Both the position numbers and the translations under genes were made by a program. Source: Semisulcospira habei (lineage: Eukaryota; Mollusca; Gastropoda; Semisulcospiridae). From it: DNA of 64,000 bases. Every line of letters starts with the position of its first letter. The stretch's first letter is position 1. The stretch spans positions 208,867,452 through 208,931,451 of the forward strand of contig BTPG01000004.1 in assembly GCA_036245525.1 (NCBI GenBank), written 5' to 3'. A model generated the notes under the pieces. The model made no database searches and was not told the origin of the DNA. It was given only the letters and a program-made list of their open reading frames with translations. Positions 55,592-64,000 of the stretch are shown one piece after another.

Positions 55592-55968
55592 ATCATCATC
55601 ATCATCATCAGTCCCTTGCCCGAACTGGGCGTTGGGGGGACTGAAAGGCAGCAGCAACAGACAGTGCTCTCCACTGAGTTCTATTTTGGGCGGTGGCAAG
55701 CAAGTCTGGCATCTCGAGTTCAGTCCATTCTTTTATGTTTGCGACCCAACTCTTTCTCTGACGACCTCGCCGACGACTTCCTTCGAGAGTGCCTTGGAGG
55801 ATAGTCTTGGACAAGGTGTTGTGTCGGGTCACGTGGCCAAACCAAGCAAGCTTGCGCCGTTTCACGGTTGCCAGAAGGGGTTCATGTGGGCCCACCAGGG
55901 AAGTGACGATGCTCCGTACATATTCGTTGGTCTTGTGCTCGCGGTACGAGATGCGGAGCAACTTAAAT
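55592..55968 (-). mobile_element. LINE C-terminal fragment inserted in a pentanucleotide array
   Basis: The 55961-55608 frame is open: LLATVKRRKLAWFGHVTRHN, LQGTLEGSRRRGRQRKSW and the end PQRPVRARD, the C-terminus of an RTE-like APE-type LINE protein. The 3' end is a GATGATGATG tail (55590-55610). Both flanks are AAGCTAAGCT repeats, so it landed inside the array. Confidence 0.72.
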
Positions 55969-56159
55969 ATAGCTAAGCTAAGCTAAACAAAAGGAAAGGA
56001 AACGAAACGAACCTATACGAAACGAAACGAAACTTAAAACTAAACTATACTTTAAAACAAAACTAAACTAAACTAAAATAGACTAGGCTAGACTAGACAA
56101 AACTAAACTAAGCTAAGCTAAGTTGAGGTAAGCTAAGTTAACTCACTGGAGACGCGCCG

Positions 56160-56205
56160 TATACGGATACGAGGCGAATCGCCGAGTATCCGTATACGGC
56201 CTGTC
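56160..56205. repeat. Palindrome with CCGTATACGGATAC arms
   Basis: CCGTATACGGATACGAGGCG and its imperfect inverse ending GTATCCGTATACGG; the arms themselves contain the palindrome CCGTATACGG. Confidence 0.65.
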
Positions 56206-56252
56206 TAAAATGAATTCAGCTAAGCTAAACGAAACTTTAAACTAAACTAAAC

Positions 56253-56284
<32 letters not shown>

Positions 56285-56285
<1 letters not shown>

Positions 56286-57080
56286 ACATCAGGGCCTAAA
56301 AGAGATCTACCTACAGAAGAATGTGCCCCCCCCCCCCCCCCAGTACACGCCTACTAGTACTGTACAATCCTAAGCACTCCAACGATGCTATTTATGACAT
56401 GTTTGTCTTCAGGAATCCACTCCTGACGAACGCAACAATTTCGGAGTGCGCCGTAATGGCCCTATCATCAAAAGATATAAGTGACTGTCTTGTATTTTAT
56501 GCTGTGTATTTTTCGCGGCCTAGGGAATGTTGCAAGCGAAATAACGCCACGTTTTCAAGATGGCCGAGAAATTTTCAAGTTTTGACGAGACACCTCTGCC
56601 GTTTAGGGCTTCCATGCGAAGGAAAAGGCAGTAAATCCATTTTTGTAAAAAGCGAGCTTTTCATTGTATTACGGTACAAATCTCGCTTTTCACAAAATTG
56701 AACATACTGTCTTCTGGGTTGACAAGACAGAAGTTTAAAAAAAATTAATTAATTGAATTTATATATATAAATTATAGACATGTTTCGTACATGTATCAGC
56801 CGTCCTGTAAAAAGGTGTGGAGTTATTGGGCAAATTTAAGAGAACATAATACATCAGACGTAAGATCAGATCAAAACAAGTCAATCCTGTTTTTGTCCAA
56901 ACCGTCGATACACCCCGCGATGGAGGGGTTTATTTACTTCATATCTACCGGTGTATATCACACCTCTTTGTGCATGCTAGATCTGGCGTGAATTTTATGG
57001 CCATTCTTGGCGTCATTTATGATTTACTGCCGACGCGATTTGGTTGGTGCCAAAAACTTGTATACGCTGCGACAGCTACT
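56285..57080. other. Non-coding stretch with a small dispersed repeat
   Basis: GGCAGTAAATCCATTTTTGT and CTTTTCATTGTATTACGGTA (56627-56690) match 41340-41430 inverted (GGCAGTAAGTCCATTTTAAT). Otherwise unrecognised; the open frame 56321-56701 has no family resemblance. Confidence 0.45.
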
Positions 57081-57280
57081 GGTATATATTAATAATAATA
57101 ATAAAGAACATTTATATCGCGCTGAATCCCCAGGAGCAGTGGGCTCTAAGCGCGTTACAGAAAAGGTATGTATGCAGAATCTCACAACATTTAAAAAATT
57201 TCATATACGCACACATATACAAATGAAACACACATAACAAAACCATTCCTAAGTTAAAAGTATTTTGATGATGCTGGTGC

Positions 57281-57489
57281 GCCACCACGATGGTGCTACA
57301 CGGTCAACAAAGGGAAGACCTAAGATCAAGGCCACCACGATGGTGCTACACGGTCAACAAAGGGAAGACCTACAAGGCCACCACGATGGTGCTACACGGT
57401 CAACAAAGGGAAGACCTAAGATCAAGGCCACCACGATGGTGCTACACGGTCAGCAGAAGGAGGACTTAAGATCAAAGCCACCATGATGA
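57281..57489. repeat. Minisatellite, 50-bp unit, four copies
   Basis: GCCACCACGATGGTGCTACA begins units at 57281, 57331, 57377 and 57427, with a fifth partial start at 57477. Unit two is 46 bp. The frame reads through but gives only repeat text. Confidence 0.9.
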
Positions 57490-57598
57490 CTCATTCAAGA
57501 CGTCACGCATCAATAGCTGCGGAAGTGTCGTATAGCGTTGCCGCCTGCAACGCTGTACGACACTTTCGCAGCTATTGATGCGGAGCTCCTTGAATGAG
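57490..57598. mobile_element. Hairpin element with 34-bp arms
   Basis: Outer inverted ends CTCATTCAAG and CTTGAATGAG (followed by TTAG). Inside, GCATCAATAGCTGCGGAAGT to 57540 pairs with 57548-57581 with two mismatches. A separate sequence family from the other hairpins, but the same plan. Confidence 0.7.
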
Positions 57599-57644
57599 TT
57601 AGTGAACCCCTAGCGCGTACATTCACAGGGAGTGGGAGGGGGTG

Positions 57645-57760
57645 GGGGTGGGGGTGGGAAGCCGGAGGAGAGGAGAGTGTGTGTGTGTGTGTGTGTGTGT
57701 GTGGGGGGGGGGGATGTGGGGGAGTGAGGGGGGGGGAAAGGGGGGGGGGGTGTTGAATGA
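57645..57760. repeat. G-rich and GT simple repeats
   Basis: GGGTGGGGGTGGGGGTGGG (about 57630-57658), GT (57677-57703) and G runs to 57750. Possible G-quadruplex former on the plus strand. Confidence 0.85.
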
Positions 57761-58087
57761 ACCAAATAATTTCAGAAACAAAAATGTACGCACAGTATAC
57801 GTACCATACAGGGAAAGGGTTAAAAGCTTGCATTAATATGTGCTATCATATATTTGAATAATAAATTATACCGAACCTGCATGCTTGATAACGTTTGATG
57901 TCATTCGACTTTTACCCGAGTCATGAATTACGTAGAGAGATTACATGATAACGTTTTGCTAAGTCAACTACAAGTGATAGCTCTCGTGCTGACTTACGAA
58001 ATGCAAATTTTAATCAGCATTTTGTGAGCTGATCGACTGAGCACGGATGGTTAACTTCTCTGTATTACTCCTATCCTGCGTAATTAA

Positions 58088-58303
58088 CCCTTCTCATTCT
58101 GAATACACCAGAGTGTGAAATAAGTTTGACTAAAATAGTTCAAGGGTAGTGCCAGAATAGCTTGGCGCCTCTAGGCGCCAAGCTATTCTGGCACCACCCT
58201 TGAACTAAAGCCATTGGTCTTTATCCTTATCTGTAAGTACTATAATGTAGCGCGCATATGGCAGTGTACAAATTTGAAGCTTTTATCCTAGGTATGATAT
58301 GGG
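58088..58303. mobile_element. TTAA-flanked hairpin MITE, GACCATGATA family
   Basis: 216 bp between TTAA 58084-58087 and 58304-58307. The hairpin (about 58137-58206) pairs AGTTCAAGGGTAGTGCCAGA and AGCTTGGCGCC with the inverse around TCTA; ends are CCCTTCTCATT and GATATGGG. Confidence 0.75.
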
Positions 58304-58366
58304 TTAAAAAGGACCTGTCCAGCCCCTGCGCGAAATGATCAATAGTTCGCAAGATCTCCGCTATAA
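58270..58366. repeat. Direct repeat with 58616-58713
   Basis: AATTTGAAGCTTTTATCCTA to CTCCGCTATAA is repeated 346 bp downstream with few changes (GATATGGGTT against GATAAAGGTT). It spans the right border of the MITE, so the MITE end was duplicated with its flank. Confidence 0.75.
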
Positions 58367-58615
58367 GCCAGCCAATTTTCCTTCACAAATTGCGTCATTT
58401 TCGTTCGAAGACGGATGCGAATTCGTGTCCCCATCGGGCATATGGAAACACACAAACATGAAAAGGACTCGCACGAACCTTCCTGTTTCGGGGACCCGCT
58501 TCGCCGGGATTCTGATCGGGTTCGTATCGCATTCGTGTTTATGGATCAGGCGCCTTAGACTTAATTATTCTCATTCAACGCTTCAATAATCTGCACAGTC
58601 AAACACTGCCGAACT

Positions 58616-58713
58616 GATTTGAAGCTTTTATCCTAGGTATGATAAAGGTTAAAAGGACCTGTCCAGCCCCTGCACGAAATGATCAATAGTTCGCAAGATC
58701 TCCGCTATAAATC
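58616..58713. repeat. Direct repeat, second copy
   Basis: Matches 58270-58366 over about 97 bp, including TCAATAGTTCGCAAGATCTC. Confidence 0.75.
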
Positions 58714-59069
58714 TTCTGAGCATGGCTTATAGTAATGCTGGACAAAAAAAGCTAGCACAAGTTATGAAATTTGAGTGTCGTAAAATGAAAGACTTTTCTG
58801 GTCTTCGTTTCCTTTGTTCGTGGGAGAGTTCCACCAACCCGCACGAGAGCGGGCAGCAGACACTGACCCTCTTTACGTGTGCCTGCTCGAATAGATTGTT
58901 TAAAAGGAAGGGTAGGAAAATCTTTGTTGTGGTAAGACAACACCGATAAACTGTTGTATCGCAAATTTTAGAAATCAGACCCCCGCTAGGGCAGATGGCT
59001 TTAATTTATCTTAAAAAAAAAATCGAATTTATCTCAGGTTTTCCGTGCAAGCGGCAGCCTAGTTCTTAA

Positions 59070-59257
59070 CACATTCTACTGACCCCAGGACCAAATTCCG
59101 CAAATGTTGAAGTTGCCCTCTGAAGGACTGTATTACAATTCTACAGACAGATCGAGCATGATACTTCAAGGGTGGTGCCAGAATAGGTATTCTGGCACCA
59201 CCCTTGAACAATCATGCTCGATCCATGTCTTGCTTAGGGGTGTCGGGGCTGAATGAG
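59070..59257. mobile_element. TTAA-flanked hairpin MITE, GACCATGATA family
   Basis: 188 bp between TTAA 59066-59069 and 59258-59261. Hairpin about 59150-59222 (GATCGAGCATGATACTTCAA and inverse); ends CACATTCTACTGACCCC and GGGGCTGAATGAG. Confidence 0.75.
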
Positions 59258-59261
59258 TTAA

Positions 59262-60110
59262 AGTTGCTCACAAATAGAGAGTCGCACATGCTCGCCTTTG
59301 ATTCCGCCAGAAATTCTTTCGACGTCATACGACGTCACTGAATATCTCTGGCCCAAAAACGACAAAAGATAGTGAATAATACAGTGAACATTTCGCTTTT
59401 CAACACTAAGTTGACCCAAACAAGCAAAGTAAGCAAAGGACTCGACTCTCCGGTCGGCCGCAGTGGGCCCCGCGCACGACCGTGTGCTGCCGACGTTGGT
59501 CCGAAGACATCTGCTTGCTGTAGCCTTTTATTTTTAACCTCGTAAGGTAGATCTGTCGCAGTGCGTCGAAACATGTCTGGTGCGAGTCAGCTGATATCAT
59601 TAGCTGACAAAATGAAAACGGAGACTCGGTCGAATCAGATTACGGATCTGACACGGTGTAAGATCGAAAAGAATAAGCGTGTCACGTTCCGCGGATCTTC
59701 TGTCTATCGCCTTCTGCGCACACCCGCATAACTTTGTATGAGACGATAGACTTGAGAAGAACGTTAATATTTAAAGAAGACACGTAGAAGCAGCTAACAC
59801 TTAGGGCCTAACCCCCTTAAATGCAACCGACGATACCGCTCGGCTGAAAAGACGAGTTAGCCCTTTTGTGCATCAGTATTGTAAGTCATACTAAGAACTT
59901 TAATATTGTGAGCTATTAACTCGTTATTGCTGATCAGTTCAGTGATTCATATTTATGTCCCCCTTGCACATGTAGTGATCGGGCGTAGTGATTATTGCTT
60001 GGAGAAGGTCCCTTTAAGTAGCACTGAGTCAATGCAGAGAGGAAAGGAAAATAGTTCAAACAATACGGTGTGACATATTAAGTAAGGATACAAAGACACA
60101 AACAAATGAA
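59262..60110. other. Non-coding stretch, nothing recognised
   Basis: No exon-like frame with splice sites and no repeat partner. The minus-strand frame 59574-59335 is left uncalled. Confidence 0.4.
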
Positions 60111-60117
60111 GACAAAC

Positions 60118-60355
<238 letters not shown>

Positions 60356-60591
60356 TGACAAATAAATAAATAACTAAATAATTAACTAAATAAAGAAAGC
60401 AGACTATGACATAAAACGTATGTGTAGAACATTTTTTTTGGTCAGACTTTAAAGCTGTAACTCACTGTTTTCTCCTAGCAAACTGCTAACTGCCTTCTAA
60501 TCTGATTCTGGATCTATTGTGACAGGGAAGTGGATGTAAGGTGCTGGGAAGGGATGGGGTGGGTTAAAGTAGTGTATACTTGTGCGTGTGT

Positions 60592-60698
<107 letters not shown>

Positions 60699-60766
60699 TG
60701 TGTGCTGTTGTTCATGCGCAGTGAGTCCAGTGTTTTCCTGGAGAACAGCGCTATACAAGAGTTATG

Positions 60767-60768
<2 letters not shown>

Positions 60769-60822
<54 letters not shown>
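60769..60822. repeat. TTA microsatellite
   Basis: About 18 TTA units after GCGCTATACAAGAGTTATG, the reverse of the GTATAGCGC plus AAT arrangement at 32125-32240. Confidence 0.92.
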
Positions 60823-60914
60823 TCACAGTTCCTTGTACGTGTACATATTACCGTTTACTTCGCCGTTTTAAATGTTGCAAATACCCGTAGCTTTAAACTA
60901 CAGGTATGTACTAT

Positions 60915-61000
60915 CGGGGAAGTGGCGCAGTGGTTAAGGCGTCTGCCTCCAATGCCAAAGGTCCGAGGTTCGATACCGGGTTCCGGCGTTGGATTTTTCT
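60915..61000 (+). mobile_element. tRNA-derived SINE head upstream of a LINE
   Basis: GGGGAAGTGGCGCAGTGGTT with an A box (about 60921-60939) and a B box GGTTCGATACC (60967-60977), 28 bp apart, is a clear Pol III promoter. Sequence continues without a tail into 61000-61712, so it could be a SINE inserted here or a tRNA-like promoter at the 5' end of the LINE. Confidence 0.65.
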
Positions 61001-61712
61001 CCTCTGGTGTCACCGTCTGGGCAGTGGGCAGATGTTCACATCTGCACGGGACATAGACGACCCCGGCCCCCACGAGTCCCCTGCTGCCTTGCAGGCCTGG
61101 CCGCTTGGCTGCGGAAAGGCTAAGGGAGGAAACCCCTGACATCAAAGCCCCCGTGTCTCCGGCGGGGAAGGCTTTTGAGCCAGAGACTAAGACAAGGACA
61201 GTCTGATATAAAACCTACGACCCGAGGACCTCGATGCCACCGTCCCAGCTTGCTAGGCCATGGCAAACGAACCAAGGGTTTAAAGGGTGGGGCCAGTACT
61301 GCGCACACTGCACTCCACCAAAAAGCTCCACCGCGCAGGCTTTAGGAAACGCCCACGGACTATGACACTGAACTTTCCAAGTCCTGTAGCGATGGGCAAG
61401 GGGCAAAACGGCAGGTGAAAGATGTCACTGGAAGCCGCAGTCTCAAACCTGCATGCAGGCGGTTCAGGATATTGGTCGCCTGATGTTGACCTGGGGATGA
61501 CAACGTCACTCGGCACACCCTGAACGACCAAGCAGCCTTCTCTAGGGACAGCACTGCTTGCTCCACACGGAGAGGGGCCTAGAAAAGGTGGCCTAACCAA
61601 AGCTCATCCCCTCGTAACCCCAGTTGGCTAGCCGCGGTCAACGGGCATCTTCTCATGCGGTCAGAAAACAAGAAAAAACAATGGATCCACTTTCCTGACG
61701 ACCACGACCGGA
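61000..61712 (+). other. Leader region before the LINE ORF
   Basis: GC-richer than its surroundings, no ORF of its own. Probably the 5' untranslated region of the LINE; the left border is not fixed. Confidence 0.45.
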
Positions 61713-64000
61713 CTCAACGTATCATGCTGGAACATCCGAACCATGCTCGACACAGCAGACAGCGGACGCCCTGAACGTCGCTCCGCCCTCATTGCCCATG
61801 AATTGCGGAGGTTAAACATCGACATCGCCGCGCTCAGCGAAGTACGCCTCCCGGAGGAAGGCAGCCTCCAAGAACTTGGCGCTGGCTACACCCTCTACTG
61901 GTCAGGCAGGCCTGCATCAGAAAGACGGCTCTCAGGCGTGGGCTTCATGGTGAAGACCCCCATTGCGACTAAGTTGGAAAACCTACCAACGGGTCACTCC
62001 GACCGCATCATGTCCATGCGCCTCCCACTGAGACACCAGCAACATGTCACCCTTCTCAGTGTGTACTCCCCAACCCTCCTGGCAGAGCCTGCAGAAAAAG
62101 ACAAGTTCTACTCTGACCTGCGCAGCCTCCTGCAGAGCACCCCTGCAGACGACAAAGTCATCATCCTTGGCGACTTCAACGCCAGAGTGGGCCAAGACTC
62201 TGAAGCCTGGAAAGGAGTCCTCGGCAAGCATGGCGTTGGGAACTGCAATGACAATGGTCGCCTACTGTTGGAGCTCTGTGCAGAGCAGCAACTTGTCATC
62301 ACCAACACCACTTTCCAGCAAAAGGACAGTCGAAAGACCACCTGGATGCATCCTCGCTCCAAGCACTGGCACCTTATCGACTATGTCCTAGTGCGTCAGA
62401 GGGACCGCAGTGACGTCCTCCTCACCAGAGTGATGCCCAGCGCAGAGTGCCACACTGACCACCGCCTTGTTCGCTGCAAACTCAGGCTCCGCCTCAAGCT
62501 GAAACCCAAGACAGGCGGCCCTCCCAAGAAAAAGCTTGATGTTGCCAGCCTTCAGCGTGACGACAAGAAAGCTGCCCTTCAGGCCAATTTACAGCGCATG
62601 CTCAAAGACACAGTTGATCCAGCAGACTCCTCTCCTGAAACACTTTGGGAACAACTGAAAACTGCTATTGTAAAATCCTCTGTGGAAGTCTTGGGCTTTG
62701 CTAGAAAGAGGAACAAAGACTGGTTTGACGAAAACGACGTAGAGATCCAGGAACTTCTAGCAAAAAAAAAGAGCCGCCCACCAGGCCCACCTAGCCCAGC
62801 CTTCCTGCCCTGTGAAGAAGTCTGCCTTCCGCCTCATCTGCAGCAGTCTCCAGCTCAAGCTTAGAGAGCTCCAGAACGAGTGGTGGTCCAGACTCGCACA
62901 GAGGACCCAGCTCTGCGCTGACAACGGTGACTACAGGGGCTTCTACGAAGCACTGAAAGCAGTGTATGGCCCTAGGCACCTGGTACAAAGTCCCCTGCGA
63001 AGCGCTGATGGACAGGCACTCCTCACAGATAATACCTCCATCTTGAACCGCTGGTCGGAATACTTTCAGGACCTCTTCGGCGCTGAACGCACTGTTCAAG
63101 AAACAGTCATCCTCCAAATCCCACACCTTCCACTAAAGGTTGAATTGGACGAACCGCCCACCGCCGAAGAGACCCTCACAGCCATCCACCAGCTCAAGAG
63201 TGGCAAAGCAGCAGGCATTGACGGAATCCCGCCAGAGATCTGGAAACATGGAGGCCCAGCACTACACAACAAGCTCCACGACCTCTTTCTCTGCTGCTGG
63301 GAAAAAGGAACACTACCAAAGGATCTCCGTGATGCAGTCATCATCACCCTGTACAAGAACAAAGGAGAGAAGTCTGCCTGCTCTAATTATCGTGGAATTA
63401 CCCTGCTGTCCATTGCCGGAAAAATTCTCGCAAGGTTGCTCCTGAATCGGCTGGTACCTGCCATCGCTGAAGACCACCTCCCAGAGCGTCAGTGTGGCTT
63501 CAGAGCCAACAGGAGTACCACCGACATGGTCTTTGTGCTGAGACAGCTTCAGGAGAAGTGCCGCGAGCAGAACAAAGGGCTGTACGTCACGTTTGTCGAC
63601 CTAACAAAAGCGTTTGACACTGTGAGCAGGCAAGGTATGTGGCAGATCCTGGAGCGACTAGGTTGTCCCCCAAAGTTCCTCAACATGATCGTCCAGCTCC
63701 ACGAGGACCAGCAAGGCCAGGTCAGACTAAACAGTGACCTCTCAGAACCATTCCCCATTCGCAACGGCGTGAAGCAAGGCTGTGTGCTGGCACCGACCCT
63801 CTTCACCATCTTCTTCAGCATGATGTTGAAGCAGGCCACAGTGGACCTCGACGATGACGACGCAGTGTACATCAGGTATCGTCTCGATGGCAGCCTGTTC
63901 AACCTCAGACGACTGCAGGCCCACACGAAAACCCTAGACCAACTGATTCGTGAGCTGCTCTTCGCTGATGACGCTGCCCTCGTTGCACACACAGAGAGAG
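61713..64000 (+). CDS. APE-type LINE polyprotein, one frameshift, cut by the window end
   Basis: The element protein is open from about 61713 (LNVSCWNIRTMLDTADSG) to an A9 run at 62762, where the frame shifts, then on to the end of the window. The endonuclease has SEVRLPEEG, LGDFNARVGQD, HLIDYVLV and TDHRLVRC. The second frame (about 62765-64000) has LKSGKAAGIDGIPPE, SNYRGITLLSIAGKI, QCGFRANRSTTDM, VTFVDLTKAFDTVS, GVKQGCVLAP and the catalytic FADDAAL, ending AHTER at the border. Layout and motifs fit the RTE-like group. The first recognised ATG at 61743 is inside the endonuclease, so the true start is upstream, or has been lost. The A9 slip is the only lesion. Confidence 0.82.

Noticed and set aside
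56321..56701. 126-codon plus-strand frame as a gene
   Set aside because: It begins in a C homopolymer and overlaps a small dispersed repeat also present near 41340-41430.
60915..60990. Functional tRNA gene
   Set aside because: A and B boxes are good but the acceptor arms do not pair as a cloverleaf and a SINE-like body follows; called a SINE head.

Overview
The window is eukaryotic, AT-moderate and almost entirely repeat-derived. It looks like a lophotrochozoan and most likely a gastropod mollusc: it carries DIRS tyrosine-recombinase retrotransposons, RTE-, I- and CR1/Jockey-type LINEs, a Penelope-like element, hAT and Tc1 DNA transposons, tRNA-derived SINEs, long AC/AG/AAT/GATA microsatellites, and a few spliced exons with GT/AG borders. 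The species assignment is inference. There is no operon structure and no prokaryotic signal.

Layout. (1) 60-17900 is a nested mosaic. A DIRS copy A (+, 227-9845, reverse transcriptase core deleted) is split by a 6.0 kb I-type LINE (2232-8262, minus strand) with a perfect 12-bp target duplication. A second DIRS copy B (minus, 10189-17444, perfect 44-bp inverted ends) is split by a 1.78 kb hAT element (12100-13878) and carries a 47-bp LINE 3'-end micro-insertion. B abuts, base to base, two miniature DIRS-like elements (9876-10188 and 17445-17677). All four elements share the end core TTACCGATGNCATTAC. (2) 17989-25939, minus strand, holds host exons. Three match UNC80, the large subunit of the NALCN sodium-leak channel complex. 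Two further exons upstream have clean splice sites but an unrecognised product, and a 20-N assembly gap lies between them and the UNC80 exons. The introns hold a 165-bp tandem array, a 5'-truncated RTE LINE and hairpin MITEs, two of them within about 26 bp of splice sites. (3) 26725-29894 is a full-length RTE LINE with an uninterrupted 1028-codon ORF and a perfect 15-bp target duplication. (4) 29900-44700 has no convincing gene: microsatellites, SINEs, perfect palindromes and hairpin MITEs. (5) 44760-47090 is a decayed Penelope-like element. (6) 48554-49622 is a dead Tc1 element. (7) 53470-55121 is a 5'-truncated Jockey/CR1-type LINE that ends in an AG microsatellite. (8) 60915-64000 is a tRNA-like SINE head followed by an APE-type LINE that runs off the window.

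The least expected signal is a swarm of short elements built as near-perfect hairpins. Many are bounded by TTAA and begin CCC and end GGG, like miniature piggyBac elements. At least three sequence families and more than twenty copies are present, some with duplicated arms. The autonomous coding capacity in view is the RTE ORF, the I-type LINE (one frameshift) and possibly the internally shortened hAT transposase; all other elements are visibly broken. Family names rest on motifs read by eye; no database search was made.
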